From positions 15,001-79,000 of the forward strand of contig RPFO01001043.1 of NCBI GenBank assembly GCA_009746045.1: DNA of 64,000 nt, read 5' to 3'. A program made the translations under genes and the position numbers. How positions within the stretch are numbered: position 1 is the stretch's first letter; every line of letters begins with the position of its first letter. Below the pieces are notes generated by a model. That model was not told the origin of the DNA. It saw only the letters and a program-made list of their open reading frames with translations, and did no database searches. This document shows positions 37,015 to 51,292 of this stretch, piece after piece. Origin of the DNA: Mesostigma viride. Lineage: Eukaryota > Streptophyta > Mesostigmatophyceae > Mesostigmatales > Mesostigmataceae.

Positions 37015-38473
37015 TCGAAGTGAATATGTTTAATCTCTGACATCTAATTCAAAACAACCTGTAAAGATTATTTGTATTCACGTTCACTTCTCCACAGTCC
37101 TTATATCGATCTCTGGCATAGCAAGTCCATGTCATTTATCATAGGACACAACCATGAACATTTTCCCTTGCCTTTATTCAGACATGCACATGTGTTCTGC
37201 GACAATGCGCCCATCAGCAGCAAATGCACGCGAGTAAATAAGTAGCACGTCGGGGGCTCTGACAGTAAAACCTGGACTATGCCCCTGCAAAAATCTCCCA
37301 GTTGTTTCTTCAATCAAAAGAAGACCAAAACCGAAGAAGTCAACCAAACTAGTCCTCCTTCACACAGGCAAAGGAAAAAGAGGAAATAATCACACAAAAG
37401 CACACAATTCCATCACATTGGAGAAAAAGCCCAAATGCTGGCGGGACGCCTGCAACATCTCATGCCATAACCAAACTGGCAGCAAGTAGCCAGCCACCCA
37501 TGTAGGAACTGAACACAGATACGCATGACCTGGTTAATGTGTTGCTATATAGTGGTCGGCACACACCCTTGTGTCCATAAAGCTTAGCTGAAAATGGCCA
37601 AAGAATAACCTCACAGAAAGGGAACAAATATCGCGTTGCCCTCAACCTTCATGCGACGATGGTTGAGTTGAAAGCAATTCCAAGCCTCACAGAAGCGGCA
37701 ACAAAAGATCTCCATTTCCATATTCTATTTATTGAATACTATAGCTGGTGATCTACTTATTATTGCTGTTTATTATACTAAATATCATTTGCTTGTCGCT
37801 ACTTACAATTGTACATTTGCCATTTGATGACAAGTTCGCCTTTTTGCAGTTTACAGGACTGGTCTACATAATGGTCACGGGACTAGCTGGATCCCACGTG
37901 TCACACATCAGTAACGCATGAACGTGCCAGCCCGCCACTCTGCGCTGTCCAATTTTCCCTAGAGTGAACGCAAACACCGAGCATGAAAGAGGTTGGCCGC
38001 CCTATTGATTTCTGCTGTGGACTTGGAGGTTACCTACTGGTACATCACATACGCAGCCGTGGCACAGGGGGCGTCCTCCCACGCGGGATCAGACAGGCGT
38101 CTCCCCGGCGGTTTGTTCAGGCACAAGGGCCTGATAAGGGGTAAATTCTTTCCCGCCTGTGGACCCACGGTGGGAGACACGTCAGCAAAATGGTGGCACG
38201 GAAAATACAAAACACAAGCCCATGAAAGGGTTGAGGCACGCAATGAGGGCATCACGTTAGTTAAGCGGGCAGCATGGGACAAGGGCCTAGATACAGCACA
38301 ACAATGCTCCTCGCCTTGTGTAGCAACCGCGCATGCGTAATCCAACCAAGAAATGATGCAGCTAGTCTATTCATAAATTAGAATACCATTGAAACTGGAA
38401 TGCACTCCGCGAGCAGGCCAAACACTTAATGCCTTCTACATAACTGGTCTAAGAAAGTGTCCCAAGCACACAC
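37015..38473. other. Mostly unassigned, possible short exon on minus strand
   Basis: AT-rich from 37020 to 37900. A possible minus-strand terminal exon ends at 38034 (acceptor GTCCACAG; AGKNLPLIRPLCLNKPPGRR ... AAYVMYQ stop), but it has no partner exon, so I do not call it a gene. Confidence 0.3.
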
Positions 38474-39210
38474 TCACTTTGGGCGCATCGGCGCGGTGAC
38501 CCTCGAGCACCTGTTAGAATTGGAAGCACTCACATCAAGGTTCCGCGGGTGGCTCCCGCTCATTTCTTTGCCAGCGGGGATGCCGTGCATGCCAGCAGCA
38601 ACAAGGCCACCTAACGTCAAAGAGGCAGCCACTCCTAACCATTCGTTGTGCACGAACAATTCTTGAAACATGGCCCAAGCATACCAGCAAAATTTGATCC
38701 AACCCAAGTTCAGCCAGCCCATGCTGCCCAGCATCATGAACATAAACGTCGCAGGCCAAACATAAGGCTCCACCTCTGCCAACGGTGTGCACCCCTGGTG
38801 AACCCATTCCAAACAAATACTACTAACAAACTAAGAATACTACTAACAAACTAAGAATACTACTAACAAACTAGAATACTACTAACAAACTAAGAATACT
38901 AGTAACAAACTAAGAATACTACTAACAAACTAGAATACTACTAACAAACTAGAATACTACTAACAAACTAGAATACTAGTAACAAACTAAGAATACTAGT
39001 AACAAACTAGAATACTACTAACAAACTAAGAATACTACTAACAAACTAAGAATACTACTAACAAACTAAGAATACTACTAACCAACTATAATACTACTAA
39101 CAAACTATAATACTACTAACAAATATTACCATGTTCCTTGCCACATATCCTGCTTCTTGCTTCCATCGCCCATGACTTTCCAGGTTGCCCACTTGATGGG
39201 AGATACGCAT
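38474..39210 (-). CDS. Small membrane protein, two exons, function unknown
   Basis: Proposed exons 39210-39130 (MRISHQVGNLESHGRW then KQEAGYVARNM, donor ATG/GTAATA) and 38773-38474 (acceptor GGCAGAG, phase 0), total 126 residues. The second exon has two hydrophobic segments, ATFMFMMLGSMGWLNLGW continuing into FCWYAWAMFQELF, and WLGVAASLTLGGLVAAGM, then a basic hydrophilic tail. The 356-bp intron consists almost wholly of the minisatellite at 38817-39122. An alternative acceptor two bases earlier (CAG) would need another exon 1 frame. Exon 1 could be internal, with more exons upstream. Family not recognised. Confidence 0.4.
38817..39122. repeat. Minisatellite, 18-20 bp unit
   Basis: About 16 units of AATACTACTAACAAACTAAG with length variants lacking AG and ACTAGT/ACTACT variants. 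It fills the proposed intron of the small membrane protein gene. There are no spacers, so it is not a CRISPR array. Confidence 0.95.
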
Positions 39211-40407
39211 GGCAACAAGGTGAGTACGCAACGCACACGTGAAAACACGCTCGTGAAACTGGACAGAAGACAATGGCCTAAAGGCACAGACGTGAAAATG
39301 GTGCTCACATTAAGCCCGCTGTGTTCCCTCGGGATCCGCCACCGCTGCCGCATGGCGCATCCGCCGACGATGTGATCCGCGTGCCAACTGTTGACTTTTC
39401 CTTCTTGACATGCGCATGCGCCGATGAGGATGGCTGCCCTTGCTTGACGTGTGCCAAGTGCCAGCATCACGGCGTCACGGCTCGCCTCACCGGGCTACCG
39501 CATCGTCCCTGTTCCCTGGCCAGTCTCAACCCAAGGCAGCCACCTCGTGTGCTGGCTCTGCCTCTCCATTCCCTTGCCTGCGGGACATGGGAAGTGCTGC
39601 GAGGGCACGCTGACGTGGCACCCCTGCCCAGCAGGCAGCGCAGTCGGGGCAGCTAGATCGCGCGTGGCTGGCACTTCGCCGCCGTTGTGTGCGGCACTGA
39701 GGGAGTGTGGCGCGCCGGTGGCGAGGTCTGCGATGGAGTTCTACTACTGAAGGCAAGAGATGGGATGCAAAGACAAAGAGCACAGGGCGGCCCAGTAGAA
39801 GAGAGGGTCAAGCAGGATGCATCACGGCGATGGCGCAACAAATGGGCAGGCAGCATTTCATGTATCCTTCACACAAAGGTGCTGTGTGTAACTTGTTGGA
39901 AAGAAGCTCACATTATGCCTAGTCAAAACAACACGGAGAACATGAATAAGAAGAGGGCTGACCCGTGGCACACGGGGACAAAGTGATGGTGAGTAAAAAA
40001 TCCAAAGACAGAGAGGTCCTGCAAAATGAGTTGAGAACCCCCGTAAAATTGAGAAAGTGCGAGGCACTGCTGCTGTACGTGTATCAACAAGGCAGCTTGC
40101 AATCTTGCATTTTCCAAGGCAAAAATAACCCGACGCCCATCCAAGGGGCCAGCCATGCTGTGACCATGTGCCTGCACTTTCCAAGATGGCTGTTACATCA
40201 TGGCCTATGCACGGCCATCCAAGACATAATCAGTATTCACAAGGGCAATGGCCGCTACGAAATGAATCAGCAACCGCCAAGCCACGGGTGGAAGGTAGCA
40301 AGCAGCCTACTAGCATGTGCAATGAATGCCAAAAGCAAGGGTACTTCAATTGACCTATCTATGGTATGAGCAAGAAAAGTACCATTTCTCTATTGAGTTC
40401 TTTTGTC
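39211..40407. other. Unassigned stretch, possible minus-strand exons
   Basis: A minus-strand stretch near 40140-40000 reads VIFALENARLQAALLIHVQQ and may be an exon of the gene at 38474-39210 or of an unseen one. I could not build a phase-consistent model. No repeat element recognised. Confidence 0.3.
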
Positions 40408-40854
40408 CTATAGTTCTATTGAGTTCAAGATATGTGTACGATTCGTAGCCCTGCGTGGGTTGACCACCGGCGGCACGGCTTCCATGTCATCCTGAAGGCC
40501 ACAAACCACTAGTTCCCTTGTGCTATTGCTAGGTGACAACATACACACGCACAAAGCATTAAATACCTCGCGCTGATCATGGATAGAATGCAAACCCATG
40601 TTGGTATGATGACCGGGAGCGTGCAGCCGCCCGCAGGGGGCCTGAAGGTAAACAACACTATGATTTTGACAGGGGAGCAGAGTGCTTGTGACAGGGGAGC
40701 TACCTGAGCTTTGTCCGGGTTCCATAGACCTCCTCGAGATGTCTGCGGTGTCTAGGCTCTATTTGCGCAGGGATAACCAACCAAGCACATAATAATCCAT
40801 CCAAACTTCATCAAACAAGAACAACAGCTCACCTCCACCGTAAGATATTTTGTC
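40408..40854 (-). CDS. 3' exons of an unidentified host gene
   Basis: Phase-consistent chain: a fragment ending at 40833 (RTKYLTVE, donor GAG/GTGAGC), exon 40742-40704 (acceptor CCGCAG; TSRGGLWNPDKAQ; donor CAG/GTAGCT), terminal exon 40641-40408 (acceptor CCTTCAG; APCGRLHAPGHHTNMGLH, DQREVFNALCVCML, ELVVCGLQDDMEAVPPV, ending ILNSIEL). Both introns are about 60-90 bp. The sequence reads as a conserved globular domain. I do not recognise the family, and the 5' part is missing from the model: it would lie between 40860 and 41113 or further upstream, overlapping the coiled-coil gene end. Confidence 0.5.
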
Positions 40855-41113
40855 CTGCCTCAACTGGTCAAGCATGAAAAAGCTTGCTATACACATCGGC
40901 ACGCCACCTCTTGAACAAATGGCAAAAGCTCTGCACCAATGGGACATGCTCCAACAACGGTATCCACACACCCACGCAAGCACCCATACACAAACACGCA
41001 CACGCACACGCACAGATGCCCAAGTACACAGACAACCCCAGACATTCACAAGCTAGCCCACCAGCACTCACAAGGCACGTATTGCTCTCCTGCACAGCCG
41101 CCCGAATCGAAAC

Positions 41114-42965
<1,852 letters not shown>

Positions 42966-43095
42966 TGTGGGCCGACGCAGGGCAGGGAGCACGATTCCCA
43001 AGACAGCCGAAGTTAGGCAGGGGGTTACCAACAGAGTTCCCTCTAGGCAAGGAGATCCCCAAAGCTATTCCAGTATGGAAGGATCCTAGCTCAGA

Positions 43096-43142
43096 CGCAC
43101 ACAGGACGCGCACAGGACGCGCACAGGACGCGCACAGGACGC
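43096..43142 (+). repeat. 12-bp tandem repeat, about four units
   Basis: ACACAGGACGCG-type units (ACAGGACGCGCA) just before the giant G-rich array. Confidence 0.85.
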
Positions 43143-43289
43143 GATTCGTAAAGCGAAGTAGACGAATCGAGAGAGTGGAGCCAGGAACACGAAACTACGG
43201 GAGGGAAAGGAAAGCCTAACTCATGACACTTACCACACATACAGCGCTTCTTGCACTAGCACGCCACACCACACCACACCAGGTGAGGT

Positions 43290-46200
43290 AGGGAGGGGAG
43301 GGAGGGGAGGGGAGGGAGGGGAGGGAGGGGAGGGAGGGGAGGGAGGGGCGGGAGGGGAGGGAGGGGCGGGAGGGAGGGAGGGGCGGGAGGGGCGGGAGGG
43401 GCGGGAGGGGCGGGAGGGGCGGGAGGGGCGGGAGGGGCGGGAGGGGCGGGATGGGCGGGAGGGGCGGGGGGGGGGAGGGGCGGGAGGGGCGGGGGGGGCG
43501 GGAAGGGCGGGAAGGGCGGGAAGGGCGGGAAGGGCGGGAAGGGCGGGAAGGGCGGGAAGGGCGGGAAGGGCGGGAAGGGCGGGAAGGGCGGGAAGGGCGG
43601 GAAGGGCGGGAAGGGCGGGAAGGGCGGGAAGGGAGGGAAGGGAGGGAAGGGAGGGAAGGGAGGGAAGGGAGGGAAGGGAGGGAAGGGCGGGAAGGGCGGG
43701 AAGGGCGGGAAGGGCGGGAAGGGCGGGAAGGGCGGGAAGGGCGGGAAGGGCGGGAAGGGCGGGAAGGGCGGGAAGGGCGGGAAGGGCGGGAAGGGCGGGA
43801 AGGGCGGGAAGGGCGGGAAGGGACGGAAGGGCGGGAAGGGAGGGAAGGGAGGGAAGGGAGGGAAGGGCGGGAAGGGCGGGAAGGGCGGGAAGGGCGGGAA
43901 GGGGGAGGGAAGGGAGGGAAGGGAGGGAAGGGAGGGAAGGGAGGGAAGGGAGGGAAGGGAGGGAAGGGAGGGAAGGGAGGGAAGGGAGGGAAGGGAGGGA
44001 AGGGAGGGAAGGGAGGGAAGGGAGGGAAGGGAGGGAAGGGAGGGAAGGGAGGGAAGGGAGGGAAGGGAGGAAGGGAGGGAAGGGAGGGAAGGGAGGGAAG
44101 GGAGGGAAGGGAGGGAAGGGAGGGAAGGGAGGGAAGGGAGGGAAGGGAGGGAAGGGAGGGAAGGGAGGGAAGGGAGGGGGGAGGGAGGGGGGAAGGGCGG
44201 GAAGGGCGGGAAGGGCGGGAAGGGCGGGAAGGGCGGGAAGGGCGGGAAGGGCGGGAAGGGCGGGAAGGGCGGGAAGGGCGGGAAGGGGGAAGGCGGGAAG
44301 GGCGGGAAGGGCGGGAAGGGCGGGAAGGGCGGGAAGGGCGGGAAGGGCGGGAAGGGCGGGAAGGGCGGGAAGGGCGGGAAGGGCGGGAAGGGCGGGAAGG
44401 CGGGAAGGGCGGGAAGGGCGGGAAGGGCGGAAAGGGCGGGAAGGGCGGGAAGGGCGGGAAGGGGCGGGAAGGGCGGAAGGGCGGGAAGGGCGGGAAGGGC
44501 GGGAAGGGCGGAAGGGCGGAAGGCGGAAGGGCGGAAGGGCGGGAAGGGCGGGAAGGGGGGAAGGGCGGGAAGGGCGGAAGGGCGGGAAGGGCGGGAAGGG
44601 AGGGAAGGGAGGGAGGGAGGGAAGGGAGGGAAGGGAGGAAGGGAGGGAAGGGAGGGAAGGGAGGGAAGGGGGGAAGGGCGGGAAGGGCGGGAAGGGCGGG
44701 AAGGGGGAAGGAGGGAAGGAGGGAAGGAGGGAAGGGAGGGAAGGGAGGGAAGGGAGGGAAGGGAGGGAAGGGAGGGAAGGGAGGAAGGGAGGGAAGGGAG
44801 GGAAGGGAGGGAAGGGAGGGAGGGAGGGAAGGGAGGGAAGGGAGGGAAGGGAGGGAAGGGAGGGAAGGGAGGGAAGGGAGGGAAGGGAGGGAAGGGAGGG
44901 AAGGGAGGGAAGGGAGGGAAGGGAGGGAAGGGAGGGAAGGGAGGGAAGGGAGGGAAGGGAGGGAAGGGAGGAAGGGAGGGAAGGGAGGGAAGGAGGGAAG
45001 GGAGGGAAGGGAGGGAAGGGAGGGAAGGGAGGGAAGGGAGGGAAGGGAGGGAAGGGAGGGAAGGGAGGGAAGGGAGGGAAGGGAGGGAAGGGAGGGAAGG
45101 GAGGGAAGGAGGGAAGGGAGGGAAGGGAGGGAAGGGGGAAGGGAGGGAAGGGAGGGAAGGGAGGGAAGGGAGGGAAGGGAGGGAAGGGAGGGAAGGGAGG
45201 GAAGGGAGGGAAGGGAGGGAAGGGAGGGAAGGGAGGGAAGGGAGGGAAGGGAGGAAGGGAGGAAGGGAGGGAAGGGAGGGAAGGGAGGGAAGGGAGGGAA
45301 GGGAGGGAAGGGAGGGAAGGGAGGGAAGGGAGGGAAGGGAGGGAAGGGAGGGAAGGAGGGAAGGGAGGGAAGGGAGGAAGGAGGAAGGGAGGGAAGGAGG
45401 GAAGGGAGGGAAGGGAGGGAAGGGAGGGAAGGGAGGGAAGGAGGGAAGGGAGGGAAGGGAGGGAAGGGAGGGAAGGGAGGGAAGGGAGGGAAGGGAGGAA
45501 GGGAGGGAAGGGAGGGAGGGAGGGAAGGAGGGAAGGGAGGGAAGGGAGGGAGGGAGGGAAGGGAGGGAAGGGAGGGAAGGGAGGAAGGGAGGGAAGGGAG
45601 GGAAGGGAGGGAAGGGAGGGAAGGGAGGGAAGGGAGGGAAGGGAGGGAAGGGAGGGAAGGGAGGGAAGGGAGGGAAGGGGGGAAGGGAGGGAAGGGAGGG
45701 AAGGGGGGAAGGGGGGAAGGGGGGAAGGGAGGGAAGGGAGGAAGGGCGGGAAGGGGGGAAGGGCGGGAAGGGCGGGAAGGGCGGAAGGGCGGGAAGGGCG
45801 GGAAGGGCGGGGGGGGGAAGGGCGGGAAGGGCGGGAAGGGCGGGAAGGGCGGGAAGGGCGGAAGGGCGGGAAGGGCGGAAGGGCGGGAAGGGCGGAAGGG
45901 CGGGAAGGGCGGGAAGGGCGGAAGGGCGGGGGGCGGGAAGGGCGGAAGGGCGGAAGGGCGGGAAGGGCGGGAAGGGCGGAAGGGCGGGAAGGGCGGAAGG
46001 CGGAAGGGCGGGAAGGCGGGAAGGGAGGGAAGGGAGGGAGGGAGGGAAGGGAGGGAAGGGAGGGAAGGGAGGGAAGGGAGGGAAGGGAGGGAAGGGAGGG
46101 AAGGGAGGGAAGGGAGGGAAGGGAGGGAAGGGAGGGAAGGGAGGGAAGGGAGGGAAGGGAGGGAAGGGGGAAGGGCGGGAAGGGCGGGAAGGGCGGAAGG

Positions 46201-49200
46201 GCGGGAAGGGCGGGAAGGGCGGGAAGGGCGGGAAGGGCGGAAGGGCGGGAAGGGCGGAAGGGCGGAAGGGCGGGAAGGGCGGGAAGGGCGGGAAGGCGGG
46301 AAGGGCGGGAAGGGCGGGAAGGGCGGGAAGGGCGGAAGGGCGGGAAGGGCGGGAAGGGCGGAAGGGAGGGAAGGGAGGAAGGGAGGGAAGGGAGGGAAGG
46401 GAGGGAAGGGAGGGAAGGGAGGGAAGGGAGGGAAGGGAGGGAAGGAGGGAAGGGAGGGAAGGGAGGGAAGGGAGGAAGGGAGGGAAGGGAGGGAAGGGAG
46501 GGAAGGGAGGGAAGGGAGGGAAGGGAGGGAAGGGAGGGAAGGGAGGGAAGGGAGGGAAGGGAGGGAAGGGAGGGAAGGGAGGGAAGGGAGGGAAGGGAGG
46601 GAAGGGAGGGAAGGAGGAAGGGAGGGAAGGGAGGAAGGGAGGGAAGGGAGGGAAGGGAGGGAAGGGAGGGAAGGGAGGGAAGGGAGGGAAGGGAGGAAGG
46701 GAGGAAGGGAGGGAAGGGAAGGAAGGGAGGGAAGGGAGGGAAGGGAGGGAAGGGAGGGAAGGGAGGGAAGGGAGGAAGGGAGGGAAGGGAGGGAAGGGAG
46801 GGAAGGGAGGGAAGGGAGGGAAGGGAGGGAAGGGAGGGAAGGGAGGGAAGGGAGGGAAGGGAGGGAAGGGAGGGAAGGGAGGGAAGGGAGGGAAGGGAGG
46901 GAAGGGAGGGAAGGGAGGGAAGGAGGGAAGGGAGGGAAGGGAGGGAAGGGAGGGAAGGGAGGGAAGGGAGGGAAGGGAGGGAAGGAGGGAAGGGAGGGAA
47001 GGGAGGGAAGGGAGGGAAGGGAGGGAAGGGAGGGAAGGAGGGAAGGGAGGGAAGGGAGGGAAGGGAGGGAAGGGAGGGAAGGGAGGGAAGGGAGGGAAGG
47101 GAGGGAAGGGAGGAAGGGAGGGAAGGGAGGGAAGGGAGGGAAGGGAGGGAAGGGAGGGAAGGGAGGAAGGGAGGAAGGGAGGGAAGGGAGGGAAGGGAGG
47201 GAAGGGAGGGAAGGGAGGGAAGGGAGGGAAGGGAGGGAAGGGAGGGAAGGGAGGGAAGGGAGGGAAGGGAGGGAAGGGAGGGAAGGGAGGGAAGGGAGGG
47301 AAGGGAGGGAAGGGAGGGAAGGGAGGGAAGGAGGGAAGGGAGGGAAGGGAGGGAAGGGAGGGAAGGGAGGGAAGGGAGGGAAGGGAGGGAAGGGAGGGAA
47401 GGGAGGGAAGGGAGGGAAGGGAGGGAAGGGAGGGAAGGGAGGGAAGGAGGGAAGGGAGGGAAGGGAGGGAAGGGAGGGAAGGGAGGGAAGGGAGGGAAGG
47501 GAGGAAGGAAGGAAGGGAGGGAAGGGAGGGAAGGGAGGGAAGGGAGGGAAGGGAGGGAAGGGAGGGAAGGGAGGGAAGGGAGGGAAGGGAGGGAAGGGAG
47601 GGAAGGGAGGGAAGGGAGGGAAGGGAGGGAAGGGAGGGAAGGGAGGGAAGGGAGGAAGGGAGGGAAGGGAGGGAAGGGAGGGAAGGGAGGGAAGGGAGGA
47701 AGGGAGGGAAGGGAGGGAAGGGAGGGAAGGGAGGGAAGGGAGGGAAGGGAGGAAGGGAGGGAAGGGAGGGAAGGGAGGGAAGGGAGGAAGGGAGGGAAGG
47801 GAGGGAAGGAGGGAAGGGAGGGAAGGGAGGGAAGGGGAAGGGAGGGAAGGGAGGGAAGGGAGGGAAGGGAGGGAAGGGAGGGAAGGGAGGGAAGGGAGGG
47901 AAGGGAGGGAAGGGAGGAAGGGAGGGAAGGGAGGGAAGGGAGGGAAGGGAGGGAAGGGAGGGAAGGGAGGGAAGGGAGGGAAGGGAGGAAGGGAGGGAAG
48001 GGAGGGAAGGGAGGGAAGGGAGGGAAGGGAGGGAAGGGAGGGAAGGGAGGGAAGGGAGGGAAGGGAGGGAAGGGAGGGAAGGGAGGGAAGGGAGGGAAGG
48101 GAGGGAAGGGAGGGAAGGGAGGGAAGGGAGGGAAGGGAGGGAAGGGAGGGAAGGGAGGGAAGGGAGGGAAGGGAGGGAAGGGAGGGAAGGGAGGGAAGGG
48201 AGGGAAGGGAGGGAAGGGAGGAAGGGGGGAAGGGAGGAAGGGAGGGAAGGGGGGAAGGGGGGGAAGGGAGGGAAGGGAGGGAAGGGGGGAAGGGGAAGGG
48301 GGAAGGGCGGGAAGGGCGGGAAGGGCGGGAAGGGCGGGAAGGGCGGGAAGGCGGAAGGGCGGGAAGGGCGGGAAGGCGGGAAGGGCGGGAAGGGCGGGAA
48401 GGGCGGAAGGGCGGGAAGGGCGGGAAGGGCGGGAAGGGCGGAAGGGCGGGAAGGGCGGGAAGGGCGGGAAGGGCGGGAAGGGCGGGAAGGGCGGGAAGGG
48501 CGGGAAGGGCGGGAAGGGCGGGAAGGGCGGGAAGGGCGGAAGGGCGGGAAGGGCGGGAAGGGCGGGAAGGGCGGAAGGGCGGGAAGGGCGGGAAGGGCGG
48601 GAAGGGCGGAAGGCGGGAAGGGCGGGAAGGGCGGAAGGCGGGAAGGGCGGGAAGGGCGGGAAGGGCGGGAAGGGCGGAAGGGCGGGAAGGGCGGGAAGGG
48701 CGGGAAGGGCGGGAAGGGCGGGAAGGGCGGGAAGGGCGGGAAGGGCGGGAAGGGCGGGAAGGGCGGGAAGGGCGGGAAGGGCGGGAAGGGGGGAAGGGAG
48801 GGAAGGGAGGGAAGGGAGGGAAGGGAGGGAAGGGAGGGAAGGGAGGGAAGGGAGGGAAGGGAGGGAAGGGAGGGAAGGGAGGGAAGGGAGGGAAGGGAGG
48901 GAAGGGAGGGAAGGGAGGGAAGGGAGGGAAGGGAGGGAAGGGAGGGAAGGGAGGGAAGGGAGGGAAGGGAGGGAAGGGAGGGAAGGGAGGGAAGGGAGGG
49001 AAGGGAGGGAAGGGAGGGAAGGGAGGGAAGGGAGGGAAGGGAGGGAAGGGAGGGAAGGGAGGGAAGGGAGGGAAGGGAGGGAAGGGAGGGAAGGGAGGGA
49101 AGGGAGGGAAGGGAGGGAAGGGAGGGAAGGGAGGGAAGGGAGGGAAGGGAGGGAAGGGAGGGAAGGGAGGGAAGGGAGGGAAGGGAGGGAAGGGAGGGAA

Positions 49201-49855
49201 GGGAGGGAAGGGAGGGAAGGGAGGGAAGGGAGGGAAGGGAGGGAAGGGAGGGAAGGGAGGGAAGGGAGGGAAGGGAGGGAAGGGAGGGAAGGGAGGGAAG
49301 GGAGGGAAGGGAGGGAAGGGAGGGAAGGGAGGGAAGGGAGGGAAGGGAGGGAAGGGAGGGAAGGGAGGGAAGGGAGGGAAGGGAGGGAAGGGAGGGAAGG
49401 GAGGGAAGGGAGGGAAGGGAGGGAAGGGAGGGAAGGGAGGGAAGGGAGGGAAGGGAGGGAAGGGAGGGAAGGGAGGGAAGGGAGGGAAGGGAGGGAAGGG
49501 AGGGAAGGGAGGGAAGGGAGGGAAGGGAGGGAAGGGAGGGAAGGGAGGGAAGGGAGGGAAGGGAGGGAAGGGAGGGAAGGGAGGGAAGGGAGGGAAGGGA
49601 GGGAAGGGAGGGAAGGGAGGGAAGGGAGGGAAGGGAGGGAAGGGAGGGAAGGGAGGGAAGGGAGGGAAGGGAGGGAAGGGAGGAAGGGAGGGAAGGGAGG
49701 GAAGGGAGGGAAGGGAGGGAAGGGAGGGAAGGGAGGGAAGGGAGGGAAGGGAGGGAAGGGAGGGAAGGGAGGGAAGGGAGGGAAGGGAGGGAAGGGAGGG
49801 AAGGGAGGGAAGGGAGGGAAGGGAGGGAAGGGAGGGAAGGGAGGGAAGGGAAGGG
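43290..49855. repeat. Giant 9-bp G-rich satellite, about 6.6 kb
   Basis: Built from GGGAGGGAA (A type) and GGGCGGGAA (C type), about 700 units, with an 8/9-bp GGGAGG-like lead-in at 43290-43500. Types occur in blocks, C type at about 43500-43900, 44190-44590, 45740-46020, 46170-46370 and 48300-48790, A type elsewhere. One-base deletions are scattered mainly in A blocks. 48790-49850 is almost free of variants. Because 9 is divisible by 3, all frames stay open, giving three false ORFs of 2,145-2,250 codons (Gly-Arg-Glu, Phe-Pro-Pro, Ser-Leu-Pro repeats). Regular G3 runs mean strong G-quadruplex potential on the plus strand. Confidence 0.97.
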
Positions 49856-51292
49856 TGTGGCAGGGTGTGGCCTTCTCACATGGCATGATGGCATGGCCTG
49901 ATGTGGTGACACAACACTGTTGCTGGTATGCAAAGGTCCACGGCATTACAATAAATGAATGGACAGCAAAATGCACATGCACGAGTGCTGACCTATGAGA
50001 AAACTCACAAGTACAGCGCGTTGCTACGTGTAGAAGGGGCTTCTAGTCATCCATTAAGGGATGCGAAAAGACTTGCCATTGCATGGTGTGCAGCGCCCGC
50101 ATACATCCAACCAAGCCGTGCTGTTGCTAGCATACCTGCGGTGTCCCGGCCTCCGCTTGCTGGGTGCCATGTGCCGGGCTGTTGACAGGGCTGGCGTCCG
50201 TGCTGGTCACGTCTGGCCGTGGTCTCTTGGCGCCTGCGAGGAGGCGGATGCAGGGGTGCATCCATAGTGCCGATGGCACCACCACGGCACCACCACGTAC
50301 GAGTATTCGATCGATTGTAACGAATCTATAACAAAGGAGTCGGAGCTGATAAAGAGATCATCACTACTGTCCTTACATACAAATACCCAATGCTCCAAGC
50401 CCCCCCAACGAGGCACCACTGCATCCTGGTTCAAGCCATCCTTTGACAAGTAGTTTGCTGGACACTCCCTGCTCATGCCCATCAAGCACCGATCAGGTTT
50501 ACCGACCTGCTGCGGACGGGCTGGGCGAGTCCGTTGTCTGGTCGGGGGGGAACAAGTGGACCGCGGTGCCGCCAGGCATGCGCACCGCCTGGGGGTTGTC
50601 ACGACCAGCGGAGGAAACAGGAGTGCCCGGAATACCAGTATGATAGCGGCTGCCAGTCAGAGAGCATGTCGGTGTCTGTGAAAGCATGTCCTTGCTATTC
50701 ATTGTCACCGGCTGGCTGGCTGAGCCGTGCGTATCTCTGGTGAGAAGCACCTCACAACATATGAGTCACCCAACGGATGTCGTACAAACGGCACTCTCAT
50801 TTTTTACTTTCATCAGCGCAAAACCAGAGGCCCGAAAAGCTATATATTCCAGCACGTACGAGCAATCTGGCCCTTGCATTGCTGGGTGGTTGCAATGCAC
50901 TTTCCCAGGCAGACAGGCATTAGTCTATGAAAGGCAGGCAAGAGATCACAGCTGCCACGGAGATCACATGATATTAGAGCGGTCTAATTACGCCATCAAC
51001 GGGAGCAGCCCATCAGCCCTGCACGGAAGGCCTTTTCTGCGAAGTCTTTATAACGTGTTGTCATGGATGCACGTCCATTTTCAACACGCCTTAGTGGCCC
51101 ACAAGTAGACATACGACACGACATTCCATAAGCCGCTCGGCGTGACATCGTATATCTAAAGACACACACGCGCGCACACACAAGAAGAGGACAAAACGTC
51201 GAAGTGGCATCCGATCGCGAAAATGTCACGGTAGTCCAACCAGGAGTTTTCAACATAACGTGGCATGACGATATCCCACACGGGGTTGTTAC
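49856..51292. other. Intergenic or intronic, no gene resolved
   Basis: Unique sequence right of the satellite. It may include later exons of the minus-strand exon at 51293-51499, but I could not place them. A short GTGTGT/CGCGCA-type repeat lies near 51160-51180. Confidence 0.4.

Noticed and set aside
38817-39122. CRISPR-like array
   Set aside because: Contiguous 18-20 bp tandem units with no unique spacers, in a eukaryotic intron.
43230-49982. Three overlapping ORFs of 2,145-2,250 codons (Gly-Arg-Glu on plus, Pro-Phe-Pro / Ser-Leu-Pro on minus)
   Set aside because: They are a by-product of a 9-bp satellite with no stop codon in any frame; both strands and several frames are open at once.
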